64,000 bases of DNA from positions 248,001 to 312,000 of the forward strand of contig NZ_JAJGZV010000003.1 of assembly GCF_020805785.1 (NCBI RefSeq). The letters run 5' to 3'. This document shows positions 9,848 through 18,147 of this stretch, in pieces (position 1 is the stretch's first letter; every line of letters starts with the position of its first letter). Origin of the DNA: Flavobacterium chungbukense (GTDB taxonomy: Bacteria > Bacteroidota > Bacteroidia > Flavobacteriales > Flavobacteriaceae). The notes under the pieces were generated by a model. That model did no database searches. It worked only from the letters and a program-made list of their open reading frames with translations, and was not told the DNA's origin. Position numbers and translations under genes: made by a program.

Positions 9848-10630
9848 ATGTATTATATTATGAACTTTAATTCAAAAAACCCATTCTTAAACAGTAAGCG
9901 TTTTTCATCTAATGCTGAACCTAGAACTGAAGTACACCAAGCTCAGATTATTGATTACAATCAAGAAATGACGGTATCAGGAACAATCAACAAAACTGCT
10001 ATTTTATTTTTAATTTTATGTGGAGCTGCTATGGTAACATGGTGGATGGCATTCAATGAAATAAATCCAATGCTTCCAACTATTGGAGGCGCAATTGTTG
10101 CTTTCATACTTGTTATTGTTTCTGCTTTTAAACCTCAAGCTTCACCTTATTTAGCACCAGGATATGCTTTATTTGAAGGTTTATTTATTGGAGGAATTTC
10201 TGCCATCTTTGAATTAAAATTTCCTGGAATTGTTATCAATGCTGTTGGAGCAACTTTGGTTACTTTTTTAGTTTGTCTTGGATTATACAAATTCAAAATC
10301 GTTAAAGTTACAGAACAATTTAAATCTGTCGTTGTTGCTGCAACATTAGCAATCGCAACTTACTATTTATTTTCTTGGCTTGCTTCATTGGTTTTCAATT
10401 TTCAACCTATACACTATGGAAATTCTATGGCAAGCATTGGTATCAGTGTCTTTGTTATTATTATTGCCGCTCTTAATTTATTCTTAGATTTTGATTTAAT
10501 TGAAAAAGGTGCAAGAGAAAGAATGCCAAAATTTATGGAATGGTATGGAGCAATGGGATTAATGATTACATTAGTTTGGTTGTATATCGAATTCTTAAGA
10601 CTTCTATTAAAACTTTCAAGCAAAGACTAA
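9848..10630 (+). CDS. Bax inhibitor-1 / YccA family membrane protein
   Basis: Integral membrane protein of the Bax inhibitor-1 (BI-1, YccA/YbhL-like) superfamily, a group of seven-helix proteins linked to calcium leak and membrane proteostasis. The bacterial role is poorly defined. A soluble N-terminus of about 50 residues precedes seven hydrophobic segments. Conserved features are APGYALFEGLFIGGISAIFE near residues 103-122 and the C-terminal half LFLDFDLIEKGARERMPKFM, whose Asp pair forms the pH-sensitive site in characterised members. Two start codons are possible (9848 and 9860); the second, giving MNFNSKNPF, is also plausible. The gene stands alone between two terminators. Confidence 0.88.
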   Translation: MYYIMNFNSKNPFLNSKRFSSNAEPRTEVHQAQIIDYNQEMTVSGTINKTAILFLILCGAAMVTWWMAFNEINPMLPTIGGAIVAFILVIVSAFKPQASPYLAPGYALFEGLFIGGISAIFELKFPGIVINAVGATLVTFLVCLGLYKFKIVKVTEQFKSVVVAATLAIATYYLFSWLASLVFNFQPIHYGNSMASIGISVFVIIIAALNLFLDFDLIEKGARERMPKFMEWYGAMGLMITLVWLYIEFLRLLLKLSSKD

Positions 10631-10653
10631 TACTCTTTCTTAATAATAAAACT

Positions 10654-10690
10654 AAAGCCTTTTTGAGTAAATCAAAAAGGCTTTTTTTCT
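10654..10690 (+). terminator. Terminator after BI-1 gene
   Basis: A 13-bp stem formed by AAAGCCTTTTTGA and TCAAAAAGGCTTT with a 5-base loop is followed by a run of T. It lies 24 bp after the stop of the BI-1-like gene. Confidence 0.85.
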
Positions 10691-10897
10691 TTCAAATTTT
10701 TAATTTTCAATACAAATTATCTAAAAAAATTTCAGAATATTCTTTTATTCAAAAACAAAACAGAATATTTTTCCTATAAAAATTAAAATGTAATTTATGT
10801 AATTAAAATTTATTATCATTTTAATACATTATTGATCCTAATTCAGTAAAATTCTTAAAAGCTAATGACTATAACGTTTTTAGCAAAAAAACAACCA

Positions 10898-10930
10898 TGT
10901 AATAAATTACAATTTATGCAATTTATTACA
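10898..10930. promoter_or_regulatory. Paired operator-like palindromes
   Basis: Two 14-bp elements sit 19 bp apart: TGTAATAAATTACA (10898-10911) and TGCAATTTATTACA (10917-10930), both fitting TGyAATnnATTACA. Their outer parts also form a perfect 11-bp inverted repeat (TGTAATAAATT and AATTTATTACA). The form is that of a dimeric-repressor operator such as LacI/GntR-type regulators use. Regulator identity is unknown; none is encoded nearby. Confidence 0.5.
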
Positions 10931-11010
10931 TTTTTAACAACCAAATAGCTTTATAAATAAATTATTATTTAAATATTCAACAAAAAATTATATTAATAAA
11001 AATTATTATA

Positions 11011-11032
11011 TAATTTTGTGTAATCGATTACA
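11011..11032 (+). promoter_or_regulatory. Pectate lyase promoter -7 element with adjoining operator palindrome
   Basis: TAATTTTG at 11011-11018 fits the Bacteroidota -7 consensus TAnnTTTG. It is followed directly by the perfect palindrome TGTAATCGATTACA (11019-11032), whose central CG is typical of LacI-family operators. The palindrome would cover the transcription start, about 65-75 bp before the ATG. No convincing -33 TTTG is seen upstream, so activation by a regulator is possible. Confidence 0.5.
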
Positions 11033-11097
11033 ATTAAATCACTTGTAGTTGAAAGTAAAGCCACTTACTTATTATTAACTATCTTAAACAAACACTT

Positions 11098-13950
11098 ATG
11101 AAAAAAAACCTACTTTTCGTAGCGGTCTTTCTCATGACCGTACAGCTATGGGCACAAACTATTCAAATTAATGAAGCATCGGGCTGGTTAGAAACCGCAT
11201 TTGTAAAATGGCAACCTGTCAGTGGAGCACAAACTTACAATGTGTATTACACTGGTAACGGATTTACAGACAAGAAAATAGACGATCAGCTTATTAGAAG
11301 TTATGGTTCTTATTTCCGTGCTGATATTCCGGGTCTTAAAGCAGGATCTTACACTGTGAAAGTAAAACCAGTTGTGAATGGAACAGAAGGAACTGGCGCT
11401 ACTACAGGAACTTTAACAGTATCTGCTCACGATAGAAATGGCTTTGCTTTTGAAGGCGGCCGCACTCCAGGAGGTTATAAAGCCGATGGAACTCCAAAGG
11501 ATAATGCGGTAATACTTTACATTACGCAAAATACAAAAAACACAATTTCCATGAATATTAATGGGGCAAGTTCAAATCCTTGCATTGGTTTACAAAATAT
11601 TCTTTATGCTATCAAAAAAGGAAAAGATACTCGACCGTTTATCATTCGCTTAATTGGAAATATAACCGATATGACTGTTATGGAAGGTGGCGACGTCGTT
11701 ATAGAAAATAATAACAACGCTTCAAGTTATGTTACTTTTGAAGGTATTGGTAATGATGCCGTTGCAAATGGCTGGGGCGTACGTCTTAAATCTGCTTCGA
11801 ATATTGAAGTAAACAACATCGGATTCATGAATTGTGACAGTACAGCGGGAGACAATGTTGGAATGCAACAAGATAATGATCATATCTGGGTTCACAACTG
11901 TGATTTATTCTATGGAAATGCAGGAAGTGATGCCGACCAGATAAAAGGTGATGGCGCTTTAGACAATAAAACTTCGACGTATATTACACTTTCTTACAAT
12001 CACTTTTGGGATAATGGCAAAGCGAGTTTATTGTGTTTAAGTGAAGGAACAACTTCTGGATTATATATCACTTACCATCACAACTGGTTTGATCATTCTG
12101 ATTCTCGTCATCCGCGCGTTCGCTATTATTCAGCACACATTTATAATAATTATTATGATGGTGTTTCTAAATACGGAGCAGGATCTACAATGGGTTCTTC
12201 TCTTTTTGTTGAGGGAAATTACTTTAGAAATAGTAAACATCCGATGCTAACATCGCTTCAGGGTTCTGACATTTGGGATGAAACCAATCAAGTCAATAAT
12301 GCTGGAACAATGGGAACTTTTTCTGGCGAAGCAGGCGGAAGCATAAAAGCCTTTAACAATATATTTGATGCTTCAAATGGAACAAACAATATGCGTTTTG
12401 TGGCTTATAATGATACAAATCCATTATATAATATATCTGGAAAAATTAGTTCTACAACAGATTTCGATGCTTATCTAGCTGCTACAAGAGGAGAAGTAGT
12501 TAGCAATACTGTAAAATCTAAATCTGGTGCAAATACTTATAACAACTTCGATACTGACGCTGCATTATATGTAAAAAACTTGGTGATCGATCAGCCTGCT
12601 GCAGCTAAAACCAAAACCATGCAATATGCGGGTCGTATTACTGGAGGAGATTTACAATGGACTTTCAACAACGCAACTGACGATACTTCTTCATTAGTTA
12701 TTACAGCACTAAAATCGGCACTTACCAACTACACTGGAACAGTAGTTTCTGTACAAGGAGAAGGAAATCCGCCTGCTGGAACCCAAACGCTATCTTTAAC
12801 ATCTTCTTCAAACAACAATCAAACAGTTGTTAGCGGTACCTCAATTACTGCAATTGTATTTACTTGGGGAGGAGACGCAACAGATGCAACTGTAACAGGA
12901 TTACCAGCTTCTGGATTGACTTTTGTAAAAAATTCAACAGCTAAGACCATAACTATTTCGGGAACTCCAACTGCAACAATTTCGTACTCGATTGCAACTT
13001 CTGGAACTAGTGGTGCGCCTGCCTCTGGCTCAGGAACGGTGACAGTTACTGCAGCTGGAAATCAAACTTTAACTTCTACAGGAAACAATAATCAAACTGT
13101 TTCTTCTGGAACTGCAATTGCTTCTATTGTATTTACTTGGGGCGGAAATGCAACTGACGCAACCGTTACAGGATTACCTGCCTCTGGATTAACTTTTGTA
13201 AAAAATTCAACATCAAAAACGGTTACAATTTCTGGTACGCCAACAGCAAATGTTTCTTATTCTATAACGACTTCAGGAACTGCAGGCTCTCCAGTAACAG
13301 TATCAGGAAATATAACAGTTACAACAGGATCTGGTGGAGGAAATGAAATTCATAATTTTACTACCTCAGGTAAAACGAGCAGCTTCTACTCTATCACTGG
13401 AAATATGAATTCTACGACTGGATCTGTAACTTATAACGGATTAACATTAACAGAACGCTTAAAAATTGAATCAAATACAACGATAACATATACAACTACA
13501 AGTTCATCAACTTTAACTTTAGTTTTTGACTCTAATTTTACAGGAACTATCAAAGTAGATAATGTGTCATACACAGCTTCTGCCGGTATTGTCACTGCAT
13601 CTATTGCTGCTGGTTCGCACACTATAACAAAAGGTTCTGTCGCTAATCTGTTTTATATCAGTACAGCTTACAGCGGAGGAACTACTTTAAAAGTTGCACC
13701 AGTAACAGATTCTGTAGTAATTGAAAATACTAAAATCGTATTGTATCCAAATCCTTTTTCAAGCACTTTACATGTATCTGATGCCAATCAAAAAGTAGAA
13801 AAAATACTTATTTACAATATTTCTGGAAATTTGGTAATTACATCTGGAAAATCTGAAAGCATTGATACCAGCAGTCTAATTCCTGGAACTTATCTAGCCA
13901 AAATTTACACAGCAGACGGATCATTTAACCAAACACTAATTAAAAAATAA
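11098..13950 (+). CDS. Secreted pectate lyase (PL1-like) with Ig-like repeats and T9SS sorting domain
   Basis: Predicted to cleave polygalacturonate by beta-elimination outside the cell. A signal peptide covers residues 1-20 (ending LWAQ). A fibronectin-III-like domain (about 24-110) comes next, then a parallel beta-helix domain (about 115-470). This carries the calcium-site motif DADQIKGDG near 279-287 and the PL1 catalytic signature RHPRVR (RxPxxR) near 337-342. Two closely related Ig-like modules follow (about 566-660 and 660-745), each containing TGLPASGLTFVKNST. A further beta-rich domain precedes a type A T9SS sorting domain (YPNPF ... near 880 to the end). The protein lies alone, without a SusCD pair, and is bounded by a terminator. 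Substrate is inferred from the family. Confidence 0.9.
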   Translation: MKKNLLFVAVFLMTVQLWAQTIQINEASGWLETAFVKWQPVSGAQTYNVYYTGNGFTDKKIDDQLIRSYGSYFRADIPGLKAGSYTVKVKPVVNGTEGTGATTGTLTVSAHDRNGFAFEGGRTPGGYKADGTPKDNAVILYITQNTKNTISMNINGASSNPCIGLQNILYAIKKGKDTRPFIIRLIGNITDMTVMEGGDVVIENNNNASSYVTFEGIGNDAVANGWGVRLKSASNIEVNNIGFMNCDSTAGDNVGMQQDNDHIWVHNCDLFYGNAGSDADQIKGDGALDNKTSTYITLSYNHFWDNGKASLLCLSEGTTSGLYITYHHNWFDHSDSRHPRVRYYSAHIYNNYYDGVSKYGAGSTMGSSLFVEGNYFRNSKHPMLTSLQGSDIWDETNQVNNAGTMGTFSGEAGGSIKAFNNIFDASNGTNNMRFVAYNDTNPLYNISGKISSTTDFDAYLAATRGEVVSNTVKSKSGANTYNNFDTDAALYVKNLVIDQPAAAKTKTMQYAGRITGGDLQWTFNNATDDTSSLVITALKSALTNYTGTVVSVQGEGNPPAGTQTLSLTSSSNNNQTVVSGTSITAIVFTWGGDATDATVTGLPASGLTFVKNSTAKTITISGTPTATISYSIATSGTSGAPASGSGTVTVTAAGNQTLTSTGNNNQTVSSGTAIASIVFTWGGNATDATVTGLPASGLTFVKNSTSKTVTISGTPTANVSYSITTSGTAGSPVTVSGNITVTTGSGGGNEIHNFTTSGKTSSFYSITGNMNSTTGSVTYNGLTLTERLKIESNTTITYTTTSSSTLTLVFDSNFTGTIKVDNVSYTASAGIVTASIAAGSHTITKGSVANLFYISTAYSGGTTLKVAPVTDSVVIENTKIVLYPNPFSSTLHVSDANQKVEKILIYNISGNLVITSGKSESIDTSSLIPGTYLAKIYTADGSFNQTLIKK

Positions 13951-13955
13951 AAACT

Positions 13956-13986
13956 AAAAAAGGCTTCCAAAATTGGAAGCCTTTTT
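13956..13986. terminator. Bidirectional terminator between pectate lyase and ALDH
   Basis: A perfect 14-bp stem, AAAAAGGCTTCCAA with TTGGAAGCCTTTTT, separates the stops of two convergent genes. A-rich and T-rich flanks allow it to act in both directions. Confidence 0.88.
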
Positions 13987-14002
13987 CTCTTATAATCTAA
14001 AC

Positions 14003-15556
14003 CTATAAATCAAATTTAATTCCCTGAGCTAAAGGAAGATTTGTTGTATAATTGATTGTATTTGTTTGGCGTCTCATATAAATTTTCCATGCATCAGAAC
14101 CAGATTCGCGTCCGCCTCCAGTTTCTTTTTCTCCGCCAAAAGCACCACCGATTTCTGCACCAGAAGTTCCAATATTTACGTTTGCAATTCCACAATCAGA
14201 ACCCGTAACAGATAAAAATCTTTCGGCTTCACGTAAATTATTCGTCATGATTGCAGAAGATAAACCTTGCGCAACACCATTCTGCACTTCGATCGCATTT
14301 TCAACTTCACCAGAATATTTAATCAAATATAAAACTGGAGCAAAGGTTTCATGCTGTACAATTTCAAATGAATTTTCGGCTTCTGCGATTGCTGGTTTTA
14401 CATAACAACCACTTTCGTAACCTTCTCCCGAAAGCACTCCGCCTTCAACTAAAATTTTTCCGCCTTCAGCCACAACTTTATTCAAAGCTGCCGCATACAT
14501 TTCAACAGCATGAGTATCAATCAGCGGTCCAACGTGATTATTTTCGTCAAGCGGATTTCCGATTCGTAATTGTTTATATGCAGCTACTAAAGCGTCTTTC
14601 ACTTTATCATAAATACTTTCATGAATAATCAATCTTCGAGTAGAAGTACAGCGTTGTCCAGCCGTTCCTACAGCTCCAAAAACAGCACCAATAACCGTCA
14701 TTTTTATATCTGCATCTGGAGTTACTATAATAGCATTGTTTCCTCCTAATTCTAAAAGTGATTTTCCTAATCTACCGGCAACGGCTTGTGCAACAATTTT
14801 TCCCATTCGAGTTGAACCCGTTGCAGAAATAAGCGGAATACGCGTATCTGCAGTCATTAATTCTCCGATTTTGAAATCTCCATTTATTAAACAAGAAATT
14901 CCTTCTGGAAGATCATTTTCTTTAATAACTTGAGCAATTATATTTTGACATGCAATACCGCAAAGGGGAGTTTTTTCAGAAGGTTTCCAAACACAAACGT
15001 CACCAGAAATCCAAGCCAGCGCTGTATTCCAAGACCAAACCGCAACTGGGAAATTAAAGGCAGAAATAATTCCGACAATTCCTAAAGAATGGTATTGCTC
15101 ATACATACGATGCCCTGGTCTTTCAGAATGCATAGTTAATCCGTGCAATTGACGAGATAAACCAACAGCAAAATCGCAGATATCAATCATTTCCTGAACT
15201 TCTCCATATCCTTCCTGCAATGATTTTCCCATTTCGTAAGAAACCAATTTACCTAATGCTTCTTTATTCTCACGCAATTTTTCTCCAAACTGACGCACAA
15301 TTTCACCACGCTGTGGCGCTGGAATCAATCTAAAAGTCTTGAAAGCTTCAGCAGCCTTTTGGATTGTTTTTTCATAATCTTGAGCTGTAGACATTTTTAC
15401 AGAAGCAATTAGTTTGCCGTCAACTGGCGAATAACTTTCTAAGATTTCTCCAGAAGAAAAGTTATTTATCCCTGTTGATGTCCCTTCATTTATCGTTTTG
15501 ATGCCCAATTTTTCAAGAGCTTCCGTCATTCCAAATTGTGATGCTATTGTTGTCAT
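14003..15556 (-). CDS. Aldehyde dehydrogenase, ALDH7 (aminoadipate-semialdehyde dehydrogenase) type
   Basis: NAD-dependent aldehyde dehydrogenase of 517 aa. The sequence most resembles the ALDH7/AmaB group, which oxidises alpha-aminoadipate semialdehyde in lysine degradation. Typical features are the N-terminal block with NEGTSTG, ISAFNFPVAVWSWNTALA near 160-177, the catalytic Glu in LLELGGNNAI near 267-276 and the catalytic Cys in GTAGQRCTSTRR near 295-306. The C-terminal GAEIGGAFGGEKETGGGRE is also characteristic of ALDH7. It is transcribed alone, convergent with the pectate lyase gene. Substrate is inferred from family resemblance; no other lysine catabolism gene lies nearby. Confidence 0.85.
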   Translation of the reverse strand: MTTIASQFGMTEALEKLGIKTINEGTSTGINNFSSGEILESYSPVDGKLIASVKMSTAQDYEKTIQKAAEAFKTFRLIPAPQRGEIVRQFGEKLRENKEALGKLVSYEMGKSLQEGYGEVQEMIDICDFAVGLSRQLHGLTMHSERPGHRMYEQYHSLGIVGIISAFNFPVAVWSWNTALAWISGDVCVWKPSEKTPLCGIACQNIIAQVIKENDLPEGISCLINGDFKIGELMTADTRIPLISATGSTRMGKIVAQAVAGRLGKSLLELGGNNAIIVTPDADIKMTVIGAVFGAVGTAGQRCTSTRRLIIHESIYDKVKDALVAAYKQLRIGNPLDENNHVGPLIDTHAVEMYAAALNKVVAEGGKILVEGGVLSGEGYESGCYVKPAIAEAENSFEIVQHETFAPVLYLIKYSGEVENAIEVQNGVAQGLSSAIMTNNLREAERFLSVTGSDCGIANVNIGTSGAEIGGAFGGEKETGGGRESGSDAWKIYMRRQTNTINYTTNLPLAQGIKFDL

Positions 15557-15738
15557 TGTAACTTTTTTGGTTAAAATTGTTATATTTTTATTGTAAAGAT
15601 ATTGTTTTAAAATTAATTTTGATTGAAACTTAATTCATAAATGAGAGTAAATTTAAGGTTATTTAATACTAATAAGAGAAGTAAAGTTCCTATTTATTCA
15701 GTTTATTTAATGAAATTTGCATTCTCAAATAAAAAAAT

Positions 15739-16695
15739 ATGAAATTTTTTGGTTCACTTCTACTTTGCTTTCTTTTAATTTCTACAAATGTTTTTTCTCA
15801 AAAAGACAAATCTTCTTTTCAAGTAGTTCCGTTAGGAGTAAAAGGCGGAATTGACGAAAAAAATCTATCGGCTTATTTACTTGCCCCTTCAAACACAAAT
15901 GATTTTATTTCTTTGGATGCGGGAACAATAAATGCCGGAATTGAAAAAGCAATCGAAAAGAAAACTTTTAAAGTTTCTGTTAGCGAAGTTTTAAAAAAAT
16001 ACATAAAAGGCTATTTGATTTCTCATGCGCATTTAGATCATGTTTCGGGTTTGATTATTAATTCTCCCGCCGATTCTTCAAAGACAGTTTATGCTACAAA
16101 TAAATGTATGGAAATGATGGAAAATCACTATTTCAACGATCAAACTTGGGCAAATTTTGGAGATGCAGGTCTAGGTTTTCCTTTAAAAAAATATCATTTT
16201 CAGACTTTAAATTTAAATGAAGAAACTCCTCTTACCAACACAACTATGACTGTTAAAGCTTTTCCTTTAAGTCATGTCAATCCGTTTGAGAGTACTGCTT
16301 TTTTAATTAAAAGCGAAAACAATTACGCTTTATATTTAGGAGATACAGGTCCAGATGAAGTAGAAAAAAGCAATAATCTTCGTGATTTATGGACAGCAAT
16401 TGCGCCATTAGTTAAAGCAAAACAATTGAAAGGAATTTTTATTGAAGTTTCATTTCCAAATGAACAACCAGATAAATTTTTATTTGGTCATTTAACTCCA
16501 AATTATTTAATGAAAGAACTTCATGTTCTAGAAGATTTGGCAGGAAAAGGTTCTTTAGAAAACTTCAAAATCATTATTACACATTTGAAGCCCCCAGCAA
16601 AGAATATTGCCAAAATCAAAGATCAGTTAAAAACGCAAAATGATTTAGGGTTGAAGATTATTTATCCGGAACAAGGGAAAAAGTTCGAGTTATAG
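15739..16695 (+). CDS. Class II 3',5'-cyclic-nucleotide phosphodiesterase, exported
   Basis: Metallo-beta-lactamase-fold phosphodiesterase of the PDE1/CpdP class II family, which hydrolyses cyclic nucleotides. A signal peptide (about residues 1-20, ending NVFS) predicts export to the periplasm or beyond, as for CpdP. The metal-binding motif is SHAHLDHVSG near residues 94-103. Later ligands lie in FPLSHVNPFES, YLGDTGPDE and the conserved end THLKPP. The protein has 318 residues. The start at 15739 is chosen because it gives the signal peptide directly. The upstream gene diverges from it, so it has its own promoter. Confidence 0.82.
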   Translation: MKFFGSLLLCFLLISTNVFSQKDKSSFQVVPLGVKGGIDEKNLSAYLLAPSNTNDFISLDAGTINAGIEKAIEKKTFKVSVSEVLKKYIKGYLISHAHLDHVSGLIINSPADSSKTVYATNKCMEMMENHYFNDQTWANFGDAGLGFPLKKYHFQTLNLNEETPLTNTTMTVKAFPLSHVNPFESTAFLIKSENNYALYLGDTGPDEVEKSNNLRDLWTAIAPLVKAKQLKGIFIEVSFPNEQPDKFLFGHLTPNYLMKELHVLEDLAGKGSLENFKIIITHLKPPAKNIAKIKDQLKTQNDLGLKIIYPEQGKKFEL

Positions 16696-16749
16696 AAATT
16701 ATTTTGTAAGTTATTTTTTATATTTTTACCAGATAATCTAAACTTTATA

Positions 16750-17049
16750 ATGAGAATTGTTTGGTCAAAAAAAGCGAATTATACATTTTATAACATTCAA
16801 TATTATTTAGAACAATATTGGACTTTAGCGATATTACAAAAATTCATAAAGGACTCTTTGCATATTATCAATTTACTCGAAAATAATCCTGAATTGGGCA
16901 AATACAATGCAAAACTGGAATGCCGAGAAATTGTTCTTTCAAAACAGGTTAAATTATATTATGAAATAAACGAAGATGACATAATATTAATAGCTTTCTC
17001 AAATAATCGTCAAAAGCCTTTGAGTTTTTTAAATCTGCAAAATTTTTAG
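16750..17049 (+). CDS. RelE/ParE-superfamily toxin-like protein
   Basis: Small basic protein of 99 aa resembling type II toxins of the RelE/ParE fold. The pattern is right: an N-terminal strand MRIVWSKKA, two helices with LEQYWT and FIKDSLHIINLLENNPELG, and a C-terminal sheet with REIVLSKQVKLYYEI and IALFSNN-type ending (ILIAFSNNRQKPLSF). In ParE/RelE toxins this last segment is usually FDNRQNP. Its stop overlaps by 4 bp the stop of a convergent HTH gene on the other strand, which is the likely antitoxin. Toxicity and target (ribosome or gyrase) cannot be told from sequence. Confidence 0.75.
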   Translation: MRIVWSKKANYTFYNIQYYLEQYWTLAILQKFIKDSLHIINLLENNPELGKYNAKLECREIVLSKQVKLYYEINEDDIILIAFSNNRQKPLSFLNLQNF

Positions 17050-17357
17050 ATAAGATTTTTACTTTTTAATTCTGCAAGCATTTCTTCATGAGTTATATAA
17101 TCTCCATTTATATAATCAAGTTTCCCCTGTGCAATGTCGGCTTTTAATTGTATTTTAAAATTTTCCTCTGGAGAAAGAATTTTTGCAATTGAAAACATTT
17201 CATCAGGAGTAAATGAATGTGATTTCAATTTTCTATAAAACGTTGGACTCGAAATACCAACTTTTTCAATAATATAGTTTCTCTTATAAGTTGATTTATC
17301 AATTAGACTCTCAATATTTTCAACTATATTTTTGTATGCGATAATTTCTTGTATCAT
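17046..17357 (-). CDS. HTH protein, probable antitoxin of the convergent RelE-like toxin
   Basis: The 103-aa protein has an N-terminal helix-turn-helix of the Cro/C1 type (residues about 20-62, with YIIEKVGISSPTFYRKLKS). Its acidic C-terminal tail ends GDYITHEEMLAELKSKN, like the toxin-binding tails of RelB/Phd-type antitoxins. The stop codon (17046-17048) lies inside the last codons of the toxin-like gene on the opposite strand. Its promoter is overlapped by repeated ATGATACAAA motifs, which suggests autoregulation. That it neutralises the neighbour is inference from context; it could also be a stand-alone regulator. Confidence 0.7.
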   Translation of the reverse strand: MIQEIIAYKNIVENIESLIDKSTYKRNYIIEKVGISSPTFYRKLKSHSFTPDEMFSIAKILSPEENFKIQLKADIAQGKLDYINGDYITHEEMLAELKSKNLI

Positions 17358-17414
17358 TTATATTACTTTTTAATAACGTTTATGATACAAATATATATCA
17401 AAAATGATACAAAA
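17351..17414 (-). promoter_or_regulatory. Promoter and candidate operator of the HTH antitoxin gene
   Basis: On the minus strand, TATATTTG (17388-17395) fits the -7 consensus and TTTTG (17410-17414) could serve as the -33. Two direct copies of ATGATACAAA (17382-17391 and 17404-17413, 22 bp apart) cover these two elements. A third copy lies inverted over the start codon (17349-17357). The layout suggests binding by the HTH protein itself. Confidence 0.5.
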
Positions 17415-17438
17415 TTATCTCTTTTAACAAAAAAAGTA

Positions 17439-17470
17439 AACCCGACAGGTTTTAAAAACTTGTCGGGTTC
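17439..17470. terminator. Hairpin between antitoxin-like gene and dioxygenase gene
   Basis: AACCCGACAGGTTTT pairs with AAAACTTGTCGGGTT to give a strong stem with one mismatch, with an A-rich left flank. Acting on the minus strand it would end the 3-hydroxyanthranilate dioxygenase neighbourhood on the left side only weakly, since the stop of that gene is at 17488; its position just downstream of that stop (minus direction) fits a terminator. Confidence 0.75.
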
Positions 17471-17487
17471 GATACTGTTATTATATA

Positions 17488-18036
17488 TTACTTTTTAGCC
17501 ACAAACCTAGGATCACTTTCCATCATGGTTCCGCAATTATCGCAAGTTCGTAATTCTTCTGAATTGTAAAAATGTTCGAAGTGAGGAAGAAAATCCTTTT
17601 CTATATTATGAAGTTCAAAATATACTTCGTAAAGTTTATGATTGCAATTATCGCAATGCCAAAGCAATCCATCTGTAAAACCTTGACCTGCACGTTTACG
17701 CTCAATAACTAAACCTATTGAGCCTTCTGAGCGAACTGGAGAATGTGGCACTTTAGCCGGATGCAAATACATATCGCCAGCATTGAGTTCCATTTCTTTA
17801 CGCTCGCCATCTTCCTGAATAACGACTTTTATACTGCCTTCTAATTGATAAAAAAGCTCTTCTGTTTCGTTGTAATGATAATCTTTTCTAGCGTTTGGTC
17901 CCGCCACAATCATTACAATATAATCTCCAGAATCTACATAAAGGTTTTTATTTCCAACTGGTGGTTTTAGTAAATGACGGTTTTCGTCAATCCATTTAGT
18001 TAGGTTGAAAGGTTTTGCTATAGCCATTTTATTCAA
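17488..18036 (-). CDS. nbaC: 3-hydroxyanthranilate 3,4-dioxygenase
   Basis: Iron(II) cupin dioxygenase that opens the ring of 3-hydroxyanthranilate to give the precursor of quinolinate, in the kynurenine pathway. Visible iron ligands fit the family: His54 and Glu60 in DYHYNETEELFYQLEG, and a His in HPAKVPHSPVR near 92-102. The C-terminus carries two CDNC pairs (near 129 and 161), the rubredoxin-like metal site seen in bacterial enzymes. Length 182 is normal. An ATG at 18027 (fourth codon, MAIAKPFN) is the more likely start. No other kynurenine gene is nearby. Two inverted repeat copies of a dispersed element lie just upstream. Confidence 0.93.
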   Translation of the reverse strand: MNKMAIAKPFNLTKWIDENRHLLKPPVGNKNLYVDSGDYIVMIVAGPNARKDYHYNETEELFYQLEGSIKVVIQEDGERKEMELNAGDMYLHPAKVPHSPVRSEGSIGLVIERKRAGQGFTDGLLWHCDNCNHKLYEVYFELHNIEKDFLPHFEHFYNSEELRTCDNCGTMMESDPRFVAKK

Positions 18037-18064
18037 AATTTATGAAAAGCTAAGGTAATGAATT

Positions 18065-18147
18065 TGTAGAGACGCACTGCAGTGCGTCTGTAGGTTTCTA
18101 ATTTCATCTCGAGAAAAAAGTTAGACGCACTGCGGTGCGTTTCTACA
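18065..18147. repeat. Palindromic GACGCACTGCAGTGCGTC repeat element, two units in inverted order
   Basis: The first unit contains the perfect 20-bp palindrome AGACGCACTGCAGTGCGTCT (18070-18089), preceded by TGTAG. The second unit (18123-18147) is a near copy in the opposite orientation with two changes and ends TTTCTACA. The pair forms a long imperfect inverted repeat between two genes on the minus strand. It looks like a REP/MITE-like dispersed element. Confidence 0.8.

Larger units (their letters stand above)
10691..11097. other. AT-rich regulatory region upstream of pectate lyase
   Basis: No gene is visible in this very AT-rich stretch. It contains repeated TGTAAT/ATTACA half-sites that form three complete operator-like palindromes (10898-10911, 10917-10930, 11019-11032) and a further half-site at 10789-10802, plus a -7-type promoter element at 11011. 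It looks like a regulated promoter region for the downstream pectate lyase gene. Confidence 0.6.

Noticed and set aside
10540..10779. 79-codon frame overlapping the end of the BI-1 gene
   Set aside because: It lies in another frame of a clear gene and runs across its terminator hairpin.
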